A stretch of DNA of 64,000 bases. It comes from Chitinophaga deserti. Its GTDB lineage: Bacteria > Bacteroidota > Bacteroidia > Chitinophagales > Chitinophagaceae. Below, in pieces: positions 8,397 to 17,123 of the stretch. Both the position numbers and the translations under genes were made by a program. Location: assembly GCF_003149455.1 (NCBI RefSeq), contig NZ_QFFK01000003.1, forward strand, positions 434,001 through 498,000, read 5' to 3'. The notes beneath the pieces are model-generated. The model made no database searches. It saw nothing but the letters and a program-made list of their open reading frames with translations, and was not told where the DNA came from. The stretch's first letter is position 1; each line of letters begins with the position of its first letter.

Positions 8397-8411
8397 GGCG
8401 GAATTTTTCAC

Positions 8412-8419
8412 CAAAATTA
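8412..8419 (-). promoter_or_regulatory. -7 box of the AraC-type regulator gene
   Basis: TAATTTTG on the minus strand, 15 nt before the ATG. No good -33 box is visible. Confidence 0.5.
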
Positions 8420-8442
8420 GGGCGGCTGAGAGGGAAGTTACG

Positions 8443-8473
8443 ATGGTTGTCGCAAAATGACAATGGTTTGTCG
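8443..8473. promoter_or_regulatory. Candidate AraC-type operator (direct repeats)
   Basis: ATGGTTGTCG (8443-8452) and ATGGTTTGTCG (8463-8473) lie 20 bp apart, i.e. two helical turns, in the divergent promoter region. TTGTC...GACAA also forms an inverted pair here. Same-face direct repeats are the usual architecture of AraC-family sites. Confidence 0.5.
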
Positions 8474-8506
8474 TGTCAGGATAATTCCCGGGGCGGCAGG
8501 CCGGAG

Positions 8507-8514
8507 TACTTTTG
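8507..8514 (+). promoter_or_regulatory. -7 box of the small membrane protein gene
   Basis: TACTTTTG matches TAnnTTTG, 26 nt upstream of the ATG at 8541. The missing -33 box and the repeats about 35-65 bp upstream fit an activator-dependent promoter. Confidence 0.55.
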
Positions 8515-8540
8515 TTTCAACAAATCAAAACACAAACACC

Positions 8541-8915
8541 ATGATACCTTTAACCACCACCTTACGCATTAACGGACTTTCTTCCGGCGCTACCGGCCTC
8601 CTGCTCACCATTTTCCCCGGCATGGCCGCATCGCTCTTCGGGGTAACTGCCACCCTCCCCTTCATGGCCACCGGTGTTTTCCTGGTCATCTTTGCCGCAG
8701 GGGTACTCTTCGTAGCCCAACGCCCTTCTCTTTCCGCCGTTAAATGGATTATTGCGCTGGATATCACCTGGGTAATCGGCAGCTTCCTGGCTATCGCCCT
8801 GCTTTTCTCAGCTATCTCCGGTATAGGCTCTTTACTCATTGCCGGGGTAGCCCTTTGGGTAGGCCTGATGGCTTTCCTTCAGCAAAAAGGATTACGGAGT
8901 CTGGCCACTGCGTAG
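8541..8915 (+). CDS. Small four-helix membrane protein of unknown function
   Basis: A 124-residue, very hydrophobic protein with four predicted membrane segments (about residues 8-32, 38-58, 66-90 and 96-116) and short loops. I do not recognise a family with certainty; DoxX-like and related four-helix small membrane families have a similar layout. I chose the ATG at 8541 because it follows a -7 box by a normal distance and starts just before the first helix; the open frame reaches back to 8457, through the promoter. Divergence from an AraC-type regulator suggests inducible expression. Confidence 0.7.
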   Translation: MIPLTTTLRINGLSSGATGLLLTIFPGMAASLFGVTATLPFMATGVFLVIFAAGVLFVAQRPSLSAVKWIIALDITWVIGSFLAIALLFSAISGIGSLLIAGVALWVGLMAFLQQKGLRSLATA

Positions 8916-8929
8916 TACCGCTGAAACAG

Positions 8930-8964
8930 AAAAAGGCCGCCTCATTTGCTGAGGCGGCCTTTTT
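8930..8964. terminator. Bidirectional terminator at the end of the arginine operon
   Basis: Perfect 15-bp stem (8930-8944, 8950-8964) with a 5-nt loop and A/T tails on both sides. It ends the membrane protein gene (plus) and argH (minus). Confidence 0.9.
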
Positions 8965-8985
8965 AGTATGGTAATAATGTGTTCC

Positions 8986-10317
8986 TTATTTCACCAGCGC
9001 ATCAATTGCTGCATGTACATTGCTAAAGGGGAACCCTGCAATGACGGCTTCCATTTGTGCCTTAACAGCTTCGTTCTGCAGGTTACCGATACTGCCCTCG
9101 TGGGTATGGCGGATGTCTGTATCCGGCTCAAACTTACCGCTTTCTATATCGAGGCCCACTTGCTTGTAAGCTTCACGGAAAGGGGTGCCTTCCAGCACCA
9201 GGCGGTTCACCACTTCTACGCTGAAGAGGTAGCGGTACTTTTCGTCTTTCAGGATATCTTCCTTAATCCGGATGTTTTCAAGCATGAGGCGGCTCATGCG
9301 GAGGCAATCGCGGAGGGTGGAGAATGCGGGGAAGAGATTTTCTTTCAGCAGCTGCAGATCGCGGTGGTAGCCGGAGGGCAGGTTCACCGTCATCATAGCA
9401 ATCTCATTTGGCAGTGCCTGCAGCTTGTTGCAATGTGAGCGGATCAGTTCCCATACATCGGGGTTCTTTTTATGTGGCATAATGCTGGAACCTGTCGTAA
9501 GCTCATCTGGGAAACCAATGAAACCGAAGTTCTGGTTCATGAACAGTGTGGCATCCATCGCCATTCTGCTCACGGTAGCAGCGATACCGGCAAGTGCAAA
9601 TGCTACCAGTTTCTCTGTTTTACCACGGCCCATCTGTGCATACACCACATTATAGTTCAGGGCTTCAAAGCCCAGGAGCTTCGTAGTCATGGTACGGTTC
9701 AGCGGGAAGGAAGAACCGTAGCCTGCAGCGGAACCCAGCGGGTTCTTGTTCACTACACGATAAGCGCCCTGCAGCATAATCAGATCATCTACCAGGCTTT
9801 CGGCATAAGCACCAAACCACAGGCCGAACGAGCTGGGCATGGCGATCTGCAGATGGGTGTAGCCCGGCAGCAGGGTATTCTTATATTGTTCGCTCTGCGT
9901 TTGCAGCAGGTCGAATAATTGTTTGGTTTCGTTTACGATGCCTTCCAGCTCATGGCGGAGAAAAAGCTTCAGATCTACCAGCACCTGATCGTTACGGGAA
10001 CGACCGCTGTGAATCTTTTTGCCGGACTCGCCCACACGGCGTGTAAGCAGCAGCTCCACCTGTGAGTGAATATCCTCCACACCATCTTCCAGCACAAAAT
10101 TCCCTTCTGCGATTTCGCGGTAAATCTTTTTCAGCTCTGCCTGTAATACAGCCAGGTCTTCTGCCGGCAGCAGTCCTACAGACTCCAGCATGGCAATGTG
10201 CGCCAGCGATCCCAGCACATCGAAAGGTGCAAGGTAGGCGTCCATTTCACGGTCGCGGCCTACGGTAAACTGCTCTACCGAAGCGAGGGAGGCTTTATCT
10301 TTCTGCCAAAGTTTCAT
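8986..10317 (-). CDS. argH: Argininosuccinate lyase
   Basis: Splits argininosuccinate into arginine and fumarate, the last step of arginine biosynthesis. The 443-residue protein carries the fumarase/aspartase signature GSSIMPHKKNPD and the early HSGRSRNDQV substrate loop. I chose the ATG at 10317 (MKLWQKDKAS), which fits the family start; an ATG two codons upstream (10323) is equally possible, and one at 10341 would overlap the preceding gene's stop codon. It is the last gene of the arginine operon and is followed by a strong terminator. Confidence 0.96.
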   Translation of the reverse strand: MKLWQKDKASLASVEQFTVGRDREMDAYLAPFDVLGSLAHIAMLESVGLLPAEDLAVLQAELKKIYREIAEGNFVLEDGVEDIHSQVELLLTRRVGESGKKIHSGRSRNDQVLVDLKLFLRHELEGIVNETKQLFDLLQTQSEQYKNTLLPGYTHLQIAMPSSFGLWFGAYAESLVDDLIMLQGAYRVVNKNPLGSAAGYGSSFPLNRTMTTKLLGFEALNYNVVYAQMGRGKTEKLVAFALAGIAATVSRMAMDATLFMNQNFGFIGFPDELTTGSSIMPHKKNPDVWELIRSHCNKLQALPNEIAMMTVNLPSGYHRDLQLLKENLFPAFSTLRDCLRMSRLMLENIRIKEDILKDEKYRYLFSVEVVNRLVLEGTPFREAYKQVGLDIESGKFEPDTDIRHTHEGSIGNLQNEAVKAQMEAVIAGFPFSNVHAAIDALVK

Positions 10318-10330
10318 ACTCATTCCTTTT

Positions 10331-10909
10331 TTAAAAATCATACTTGCCGAAAATCCGCTCGCGGATGTCAGGCCATTCTTCCCGGAGGATGCTGAAATAC
10401 ACAGAATTGCGTAAATGCCCCGTCCAGGTGATCATGTGTTTCCGCAAAATGCCTTCCTGCGTACATCCTATGGCGAGCATGGCATTGCGGGATTTCTCGT
10501 TGCGTTCATCGGTTTTCAGCTCTACCCTGTTCAGGCCCCATGTCTCAAATGCATATTGCAGCATAGCGAATTTCATGGCACGGTTGAGGCCGGTGCGCTG
10601 AAAGTCGGGATGGATCCAGGTATATCCTATTTCTGCACGCTTATTACTTTCAGAGATGGCGGCGAAACGGGTGCTTCCGGCAACACGGCCGTTCTGCTTG
10701 TCTACCACCGTAAACGGTATAGATTGTCCATTTTCCCTTTCCTTCAATGCAGTCTTTATATAACCTTCAAGCTCTGCCCTGTCGCGGATAGCGGTAGAAC
10801 CCACTGTCCACATCTCTGGAACGAGCGCCACTTCCAGCAGGCTGTCCAGATCAGTTATCTCCAGCGGCCGGAGCAATACACGTTTATTTTCAAGCGTCAG
10901 CTTTTCCAT
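10331..10909 (-). CDS. GNAT acetyltransferase, RimJ/RimL type
   Basis: A 192-residue GNAT-fold N-acetyltransferase. It has the RimJ/RimL-like layout LTLENKRVLLRPLEITDLDS at the N-terminus, the acetyl-CoA loop region IHPDFQRTGLNRAMKFAML, and the family's NVRVELKTDERNEKS-like stretch (here NRVELKTDERNEKSRNAM). Members acetylate ribosomal protein N-termini, other proteins or small molecules; the substrate cannot be predicted. It sits inside the arginine operon between argE and argH, 5 nt after argE. A role in arginine synthesis is possible but unproven; the first gene of the operon is the better candidate for the acylglutamate synthase. Confidence 0.85.
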   Translation of the reverse strand: MEKLTLENKRVLLRPLEITDLDSLLEVALVPEMWTVGSTAIRDRAELEGYIKTALKERENGQSIPFTVVDKQNGRVAGSTRFAAISESNKRAEIGYTWIHPDFQRTGLNRAMKFAMLQYAFETWGLNRVELKTDERNEKSRNAMLAIGCTQEGILRKHMITWTGHLRNSVYFSILREEWPDIRERIFGKYDF

Positions 10910-10914
10910 ATCCG

Positions 10915-11988
10915 CTAATTTACACCATTCACGACAGACAGCAGGCGGATGTATGTATCTATGCCCGCGCGTATCTCGTCGAGGTAAATGAATTCATCTG
11001 CCGTATGGGAGCGGGCACTATCGCCCGGACCCACCTTTACCGAAGTGGCGGGTATAAGCGCCTGATCGGATGTAGTGGGTGAGCCATACAGTTGCTTCCC
11101 CATTCCAATCCCTGCCTGTACCAGCGGGTGTTCAACTGGAATAAAGGAAGGGCGCATTCGCATGGAGCGGGGCTTCACATCGCATCGCACATTGGCGCGG
11201 ATGGTTTCCAGCATTTCTTCGAGGGTATACTGATCAGTAGCCCGCACATCTACCACAAAGGCACATTCTGCAGGCACCACATTGTGTGCTTTATTGGATG
11301 TTTGTATCACGGTTACACTCATCTTTACCGGTCCCAGCGTTTCGCTCACATTGGGGAAGCGGTAGTTCCGGAACCATTGGATATCGTCGAGTGCATGATA
11401 AAGTGCATTATCCCCTTCATCCCGTGCTGCGTGGCCTGCTTTACCATGTGCAATACAATCGAGTACCATCAGTCCCTTTTCGGCTACTGCCAGGTCGGTT
11501 TTGGTAGGCTCTCCCACGATGGCAAAATCGATCACCGGCAACAGGGGCAGCACGCTTTCGATGCCGTTGACACCACTGATCTCTTCTTCCGCTGTAGCAG
11601 CGATGGCGATGTTGTAAGGCAGGTTCTCCGCTTCATAGAAATGGAGGAACGCTGCTATGAGGCTTACCAGGCATCCGCCGGCGTCGTTGGAACCGAGGCC
11701 GTACAGCTTACCGTCTTCCACTGCGGGCTCAAACGGATCGCGGGTATATTGCGGGTTAGGCTTAACAGTATCGTGGTGGGAATTGAGAAGGATGGTAGGC
11801 TTTGCCGGATTGAAGTGCCGGTTGAGTGCCCATATGTTATTGAGGTGGCGGTTATATTTCACTCCGTGTGCTTCCATGAAAGCAGCCAGCACCGCCGCAG
11901 TACCGTCTTCCTCTTTACTGATGGAAGGCGTGGCGATGAGTGTTTTCAGGAGCTGTACGGCGTCTTCATAGCGTTGTTGATTCCACAT
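10915..11988 (-). CDS. argE: Acylornithine deacylase (M20 family)
   Basis: Zinc-dependent M20 amidohydrolase of 357 residues, predicted to release ornithine from the product chain of the pathway; with ArgF' of the acyl-ornithine type it would instead act on acyl-citrulline. Visible metal-site motifs are NSHHDTVKP, GLGSNDAGG and ATAEEEISG (catalytic Glu), then VGEPTKTD. It lies 4 nt after argB and 5 nt before the second GNAT gene. Sequence alone does not show whether the acyl group is acetyl or succinyl. Assignment as ArgE rather than another M20 peptidase depends on the operon context, which is strong. Confidence 0.9.
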   Translation of the reverse strand: MWNQQRYEDAVQLLKTLIATPSISKEEDGTAAVLAAFMEAHGVKYNRHLNNIWALNRHFNPAKPTILLNSHHDTVKPNPQYTRDPFEPAVEDGKLYGLGSNDAGGCLVSLIAAFLHFYEAENLPYNIAIAATAEEEISGVNGIESVLPLLPVIDFAIVGEPTKTDLAVAEKGLMVLDCIAHGKAGHAARDEGDNALYHALDDIQWFRNYRFPNVSETLGPVKMSVTVIQTSNKAHNVVPAECAFVVDVRATDQYTLEEMLETIRANVRCDVKPRSMRMRPSFIPVEHPLVQAGIGMGKQLYGSPTTSDQALIPATSVKVGPGDSARSHTADEFIYLDEIRAGIDTYIRLLSVVNGVN

Positions 11989-11992
11989 ATAG

Positions 11993-12790
11993 TCAGCATA
12001 TTAAGGTGCCGGCTACTGCTTCGGTAGTGTTTCTGCGAAGGTCGTCGGCATGGCCGATCAGCACTTCTTTCACTCCGTTGTCAATAGCCGAAAAGGCATT
12101 CTCCAGTTTAGGGAGGATGCCGTCGGAAAGTGCCCCGGCAGCCATCAGCTCCTGGTACACTTCCTGGTTGATCAGGTTGATCACCGAATCATCGTCGTTT
12201 GCATCGCGGAGTACTCCTTTCTTTTCGAAACAGAAAATGAGGCGTACATCATAATGTGCGGCCAGAGCCACGGCAAGCGAAGAAGCAATGGTATCGGCGT
12301 TGGTATTGAGTATCTGCCCTTTACCATCATGCGTAAGCGGAGACATGACGGGGGTAAGGCCTGCATCCAGCAGCAGCTGCAGCGGTGCAGTATTTACACT
12401 ACCGGCTGGTACATCGCCTACAAAACCGTAGTCGATATCTTTCACCGGGCGCTTTACTGCAGGGATGATGTTGGCATCTGCACCAGTGAGGCCGATGGCG
12501 TTGGCTCCAAGCGATTGCAGCCTGGCTACGATCTGTTTGTTGACAAGTCCGCCATACACCATGGTCACCACGTCTACCGTTTCCGCATCGGTGATACGGC
12601 GGCCGTTCACATATTTGGATTCGATGCCCAGCTTGTCTCCTATCCGCGTAGCGATTTTACCGCCTCCGTGGATGAGGATCTTACGGCCGGATACCTGTGC
12701 GAGATCGGCCAGGAATTTATCAAGGAGGGCGGGATTGTCGATGACATTCCCGCCCACTTTCACTACAAATACTTTTTCTTTCGCAGCCAT
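11993..12790 (-). CDS. argB: Acylglutamate kinase
   Basis: Phosphorylates N-acyl-glutamate, the second step of arginine synthesis. The 265-residue amino-acid-kinase-fold protein has VVKVGGNVID at the N-terminus, the glycine loop LIHGGGK, and NTNADTIASSLAVAL near the C-terminal third. Its ATG shares one base with the stop codon of argF' (12790), indicating translational coupling. The protein is short, without the N-terminal helix of arginine-inhibited hexameric kinases, so feedback inhibition by arginine at this enzyme is less likely (inference). The natural substrate may be N-acetyl- or N-succinyl-glutamate. Confidence 0.95.
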   Translation of the reverse strand: MAAKEKVFVVKVGGNVIDNPALLDKFLADLAQVSGRKILIHGGGKIATRIGDKLGIESKYVNGRRITDAETVDVVTMVYGGLVNKQIVARLQSLGANAIGLTGADANIIPAVKRPVKDIDYGFVGDVPAGSVNTAPLQLLLDAGLTPVMSPLTHDGKGQILNTNADTIASSLAVALAAHYDVRLIFCFEKKGVLRDANDDDSVINLINQEVYQELMAAGALSDGILPKLENAFSAIDNGVKEVLIGHADDLRRNTTEAVAGTLIC

Positions 12791-13743
12791 CAGCGGTTTT
12801 TTAAGATTTCACTGATCACAGCCTGTGCAGCCCAGGTACGGTTGCCCGCTTCAGGGATTACGATAGACTGCGGCCCGTCCAGCACTTCATCAGCGATCAC
12901 CACATTACGGCGAACGGGCAGGCAGTGCATGACTTTGGCGGTGTTGGTATTTTTCAGGGTATCGTTGGTCACCATCCAGGCAGGGTCGGAATTGAGGATC
13001 TTGCCATAGTCGGTGTACGACGACCAGTTTTTCACATACACGAAATCGGCGCCTTCCAGAGCTTCTTCCTGGTTGTGGAAGATCTGCGCTTTACCGGCAA
13101 ATTTCGGATCCAGCTCATAGCCTTCGGGATGTGCGATGGAGAAATCAACTTCATCCCAGGCGTTCATCCACTGCGCGAAGGAATTGGGAACTGCCTGCGG
13201 AAGGGCTTTTACGTGGGGGGCCCACGTCATTACCACTTTCGGTTTCCGTGGCTGTTTCCATTGTTCGCGGATGGTGATGGCATCGGTAAGGCTCTGCAAA
13301 GGATGCAGGGTAGCGCTTTCCAGACTGATCACCGGTTTACCCGCGTACTTGATGAACTGGTTGATGTATTTTTCGGTGTAGTCTTCTTCCTTATTCTTCA
13401 AACCGGGAAAGGTGCGGATGGAGAGGATATCGAAATACTGTCCCATCACGGCGGCAGCTTCCTTCACATGTTCGGTGGTATTGCCGTTCATAACAACGCC
13501 ATCGTTCATTTCCAGTGCCCAACCTTCCTTATCGATATTAAACACGACCACTTCCATACCCAGGTTCCTGGCGGCCACCTGTGTGGAGAGGCGGGTGCGG
13601 AGACTGGGGTTCAGGAATATCATGCCCAGCGTTTTATTTTCGCCCAGGCCCTTGTCTTTAAAAGGGCTGTTTTTGTAGCCCATAGCGATGTCCACCATTT
13701 GTGGCACGCCGGGAACATCCGCAACGGAAATAAACTGTTTCAT
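12790..13743 (-). CDS. argF': Acyl-ornithine carbamoyltransferase (ArgF')
   Basis: Transfers carbamoyl from carbamoyl phosphate to N-acetyl- or N-succinyl-ornithine. The 317-residue protein has the carbamoyl-phosphate loop NPSLRTR, the HPLQS motif, and HCLPVRRNV near the C-terminus instead of the HCLPA of ordinary ornithine transcarbamylases. These are features of the Xanthomonas AOTCase / Bacteroides SOTCase group. The residue that sets acyl preference (Glu92 in the acetyl enzyme, Pro90 in the B. fragilis succinyl enzyme, from memory) aligns with Thr90 in NGNTTEH. The gene overlaps both neighbours by one base. Confidence 0.93.
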   Translation of the reverse strand: MKQFISVADVPGVPQMVDIAMGYKNSPFKDKGLGENKTLGMIFLNPSLRTRLSTQVAARNLGMEVVVFNIDKEGWALEMNDGVVMNGNTTEHVKEAAAVMGQYFDILSIRTFPGLKNKEEDYTEKYINQFIKYAGKPVISLESATLHPLQSLTDAITIREQWKQPRKPKVVMTWAPHVKALPQAVPNSFAQWMNAWDEVDFSIAHPEGYELDPKFAGKAQIFHNQEEALEGADFVYVKNWSSYTDYGKILNSDPAWMVTNDTLKNTNTAKVMHCLPVRRNVVIADEVLDGPQSIVIPEAGNRTWAAQAVISEILKNR

Positions 13744-14879
13744 TAAGCGTGTACCGGTTTTAAAGCTTGTTTGAATGAGGTTAAGAATTGATCTGCCTGA
13801 TCTTTCGTAAGAGCCAGTGAAGGCAGGAGGCGGATCACGTTCGGCTTTGCTTCGCCGGTAAAGATCTTGTATTTAAAGAGCAATTCTTTCTTTACATGTG
13901 CCAGTTCTTCCGGCAGCTCGATCCCGATCATCAGGCCCTTGCCTCTTACTTCCTTCACTTCGGGGAACTTCTTCAGTTCTTCCATAAGGTAGTTACCTAC
14001 TGCTTCCGCATTGGCGATGAGGTTTTCCTTTTCAATCACTTCCAGTACAGCGAGTGCTGCCGCGCAGGCCAGGTGATTACCACCGAAAGTGGTGCCCAGC
14101 ATACCGTAGGAAGGTTTGAATTTGGGAGCGATGATGATGCCCCCGATAGGGAAACCGTTGCCCATGCCTTTTGCCATAGTATAGATGTCGGCATTAACAC
14201 CGGCATGATCGTGGCTGAAGAATTTACCGCTTCTGCCGTAACCGCACTGAACGGAGTCGGCGATGAATACGGCATTATGCTGATCACAAAGACTCCGGAT
14301 CTTTTGCAGGAATGCAGGAGAAGCTACGTTGATGCCACCCACGCCCTGAATACCTTCGATGATTACGGACGATACTTCGTGTTCTTTGAAAGCGGCTTCC
14401 AGTGCAGCGAGATCTTCCCAGGGGAGGAACACTACATTGTCCGTCTCATTCACCGGCGCTACGATCTTCGGATTATCGGTTGCCGCTACTGCCAGTGAAG
14501 TACGGCCGTGGAAAGCTTTCTTAAAAGCAATGATCTTCTTTTTACCGTTGTAGAACGAAGCGAGTTTCAGCGCATTCTCATTCGCTTCCGCACCGGAGTT
14601 CACCAGAAACAGCTGATAGTCTTCTTTTCCGGAAATCTTGCCCAGCTTCTCCGCCAGCTGTTGCTGCAGGGGAATGTGGATGGAGTTGGAATAGAACCCC
14701 ACTTTGCTGAGCTGATCCGTCAGCCGCTGCACATAATGCGGGTGCGTGTGACCGATGGAGATCACGGCATGGCCGCCGTAAAGGTCCAGGTACTGCTGCC
14801 CTTTATCGTCCCACACATGTGAGCCGAGTGCTTTGGTGATGGTAATATCGTTAACCGGATATACGTCGAATAATTGCAT
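13743..14879 (-). CDS. argD: Acylornithine aminotransferase
   Basis: PLP-dependent class-III aminotransferase that makes N-acyl-ornithine from the semialdehyde and glutamate. The 378-residue protein shows NSGAEANENALK, the IIEGIQGVGG region, ADSVQCGYGR and the PLP-lysine motif MAKGMGNGFPIG. Its stop codon overlaps the argF' start by one base and it begins 19 nt after argC. The length is normal. Similar enzymes act on succinylornithine, lysine-pathway intermediates or GABA; operon position decides in favour of ArgD. Confidence 0.95.
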   Translation of the reverse strand: MQLFDVYPVNDITITKALGSHVWDDKGQQYLDLYGGHAVISIGHTHPHYVQRLTDQLSKVGFYSNSIHIPLQQQLAEKLGKISGKEDYQLFLVNSGAEANENALKLASFYNGKKKIIAFKKAFHGRTSLAVAATDNPKIVAPVNETDNVVFLPWEDLAALEAAFKEHEVSSVIIEGIQGVGGINVASPAFLQKIRSLCDQHNAVFIADSVQCGYGRSGKFFSHDHAGVNADIYTMAKGMGNGFPIGGIIIAPKFKPSYGMLGTTFGGNHLACAAALAVLEVIEKENLIANAEAVGNYLMEELKKFPEVKEVRGKGLMIGIELPEELAHVKKELLFKYKIFTGEAKPNVIRLLPSLALTKDQADQFLTSFKQALKPVHA

Positions 14880-14898
14880 GACTAGTTGTTTTGACTTG

Positions 14899-15873
14899 TT
14901 AGAATACGATGGATTTCAGTTTGAGTCCGGCCGTTTCTTCGAGGCCGAGCATCAGGTTCATATTCTGGACTGCCTGTCCGGAGGCGCCTTTAACCAGGTT
15001 GTCTTCGATGGAGTGGATCACCAGTTTATTATCCTGCTTTTCCAGCTGTACGAGTACTTTATTGGTATTCACGACCTGCTTGAGGTCTATCTGTTTGCGG
15101 CTGACATGGGTGAAGGGGTGGCCTTCGTAATACGCTTCATACAGGGCGTAGGCTTCGTCGAGCGACAGTGAGCAGTCCAGATAGGAGGTGATCCAAATGC
15201 CGCGCGGAAAATCGCCACGCACCGGCACAAAGTGAACGCCTCCTCCGAAAGCAGGCTGTATGGCCTGCAGGGTTCGTCGTATTTCTTTCAGGTGCTGGTG
15301 TTGCAGTACTTTGTAGGTAGATATGTTATTGGCCCTCCAGGTGAAGTGGGAAGTGGCCTGCAGGCTTTGCCCGGCGCCCGTGGAACCGGTAATGCCTGTG
15401 GTATGCACTTCTGTCAGCAGTCCTGCTTTCGCCAGGGGCAGCAGGCCCAGCTGAATAGCCGTGGCAAAGCAACCGGGGTTGGCGATATTGGATGCCTGTT
15501 TGATGGCATCGCGATTAGCTTCGGGAAGGCCGTATACGAATGCTCTGCCGTTCACGGTTTCGCCCAGCCTGAAATCCTGGCTGAGGTCTACCACTTTCAC
15601 GGAAGCAGCGATATCGTTCTGTTCGAGGAACTTCTTTGATTCGCCATGGCCGAGGCAAAGGAAAAGCACATCCACGGTGTTATCGATCTCACCGGTAAAT
15701 ACCAAATCGGTTTCACCAAGGAGATCACCGTGAACGGCATGGAGCGGATTGCCCACATTACTGCGGGAATGTACAAATGCCAGTTCCACATCGGGATGGT
15801 TGAGCAGCAGCCGGATGGCTTCGCCGCCCGTATATCCTGCCCCACCAATAATGCCTGCCTTTCTCGTTTTCAT
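14899..15873 (-). CDS. argC: N-acyl-gamma-glutamyl-phosphate reductase
   Basis: NADPH-dependent reductase of the third step in arginine synthesis. The 324-residue protein has an N-terminal nucleotide-binding loop GIIGGAGYTGGEAIRLL and the catalytic-cysteine motif NPGCFATAIQLGL near residues 131-143. The C-terminal dimerisation half contains HFVPVRGDFPRGIW. It starts 4 nt after argG, suggesting tight coupling. The length matches the short ArgC type. Confidence 0.96.
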   Translation of the reverse strand: MKTRKAGIIGGAGYTGGEAIRLLLNHPDVELAFVHSRSNVGNPLHAVHGDLLGETDLVFTGEIDNTVDVLFLCLGHGESKKFLEQNDIAASVKVVDLSQDFRLGETVNGRAFVYGLPEANRDAIKQASNIANPGCFATAIQLGLLPLAKAGLLTEVHTTGITGSTGAGQSLQATSHFTWRANNISTYKVLQHQHLKEIRRTLQAIQPAFGGGVHFVPVRGDFPRGIWITSYLDCSLSLDEAYALYEAYYEGHPFTHVSRKQIDLKQVVNTNKVLVQLEKQDNKLVIHSIEDNLVKGASGQAVQNMNLMLGLEETAGLKLKSIVF

Positions 15874-15877
15874 GCCT

Positions 15878-17074
15878 TTATTTTTTGTTGGATTCGTTCA
15901 CCTGGTTCCAGATCATCGTCTGGTTACCAAAAATCTTAGAGAAGCCTCTTACATCATCACCGCTCCATCCGCTGTTCATTTCGCCATACTTGCCGAACTT
16001 GCTGCTCATGAGGTCGTATGCAGACTCAATACCAGTTACCTGGAAACGGTAAGGCATGAGGTTTACGAATACTTTACCGGTTACGTTAGCCTGGCTGTGT
16101 TCGAGGTAAGCCTCGATGTCGCGCATAACGGGGTCGAGGATCTGGCCTTCGTGCATCCAGTTACCGTAGAAGGTAGCCAGCTGATCTTTCCAGGTAAGCT
16201 GCCATTTGCTCAGCACATGCTTTTCGAGGGCATGGTGTGCTTTGAGGATCACCATGGGAGCGGCGGCTTCGAAGCCTACGCGGCCTTTGATACCGATGAT
16301 GGTATCCCCCACATGGATGTCGCGGCCAATGGCGAATGCACCGGCAATAGATTGCAGGTATACGATCGCATCGGTAGGGTGAGAGAATTGTTTATCGTTC
16401 ACACCGGTCAGTTCGCCTTTCTCGAAAGTAAGGGTAACCTGCTCGGGGGTGTTATTGGTCAGTTGGGTAGGCCATGCTTCTTCCGGGAGCATGCCATTGG
16501 AGGTGAGTGTTTCCTTACCGCCAACGGAGGTACCCCAGATACCTTTATTGATGGAGTACATGGCTTTGGCGAAATTCATTTCCACGCCTTTGGCCTGGAG
16601 GTAAGCGATTTCTTCTTCGCGGCTGAGTTTAAGGTCGCGGATGGGTGTGATGATCTCTACACCGGGGATCATGATGTGGAAGATCATATCGAACCGCACC
16701 TGGTCGTTACCGGCGCCGGTAGAACCATGCGCAACGGCATCGGCACCTACTTCCTTCACGTACTCGGCAATGGCGAGGGCCTGGCTCATACGCTCGGCGC
16801 TTACGCTGAGGGGGTAGGTATTGTTTTTAAGAACGTTACCAAATACGAGGTAGCGGATCACTTTATCATAATAAGAGCGAACCGCATCTACTGTCTTGTG
16901 ACTTTTCACACCCAGACTGTAGGCGCGTTTCTCGATCTCCTGCAATTCCTCTGCAGTAAAACCGCCCGTATTCACGATCACTGAATGCACTTCATAACCT
17001 TTCTCTTCGGACAGGTATTTAACGCAATACGATGTATCAAGTCCTCCGCTGAAACCCAGTACAACTTTTCTCAT
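15878..17074 (-). CDS. argG: Argininosuccinate synthase
   Basis: Condenses citrulline and aspartate with ATP. The 398-residue protein has the ATP pyrophosphatase loop GFSGGLDTSYC at residues 8-18, and AHGSTGAGNDQVRFD and GTSVGGKETLTSNG further on. It is the second gene of the operon, 49 nt after the first GNAT gene, a longer gap than the others in the operon. No internal promoter was identified in that gap. Confidence 0.96.
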   Translation of the reverse strand: MRKVVLGFSGGLDTSYCVKYLSEEKGYEVHSVIVNTGGFTAEELQEIEKRAYSLGVKSHKTVDAVRSYYDKVIRYLVFGNVLKNNTYPLSVSAERMSQALAIAEYVKEVGADAVAHGSTGAGNDQVRFDMIFHIMIPGVEIITPIRDLKLSREEEIAYLQAKGVEMNFAKAMYSINKGIWGTSVGGKETLTSNGMLPEEAWPTQLTNNTPEQVTLTFEKGELTGVNDKQFSHPTDAIVYLQSIAGAFAIGRDIHVGDTIIGIKGRVGFEAAAPMVILKAHHALEKHVLSKWQLTWKDQLATFYGNWMHEGQILDPVMRDIEAYLEHSQANVTGKVFVNLMPYRFQVTGIESAYDLMSSKFGKYGEMNSGWSGDDVRGFSKIFGNQTMIWNQVNESNKK

Positions 17075-17123
17075 GGTAATTTTTGCTTGTATTTGGTAGT
17101 TCGTAAATAGTTTAAAAATTGGT

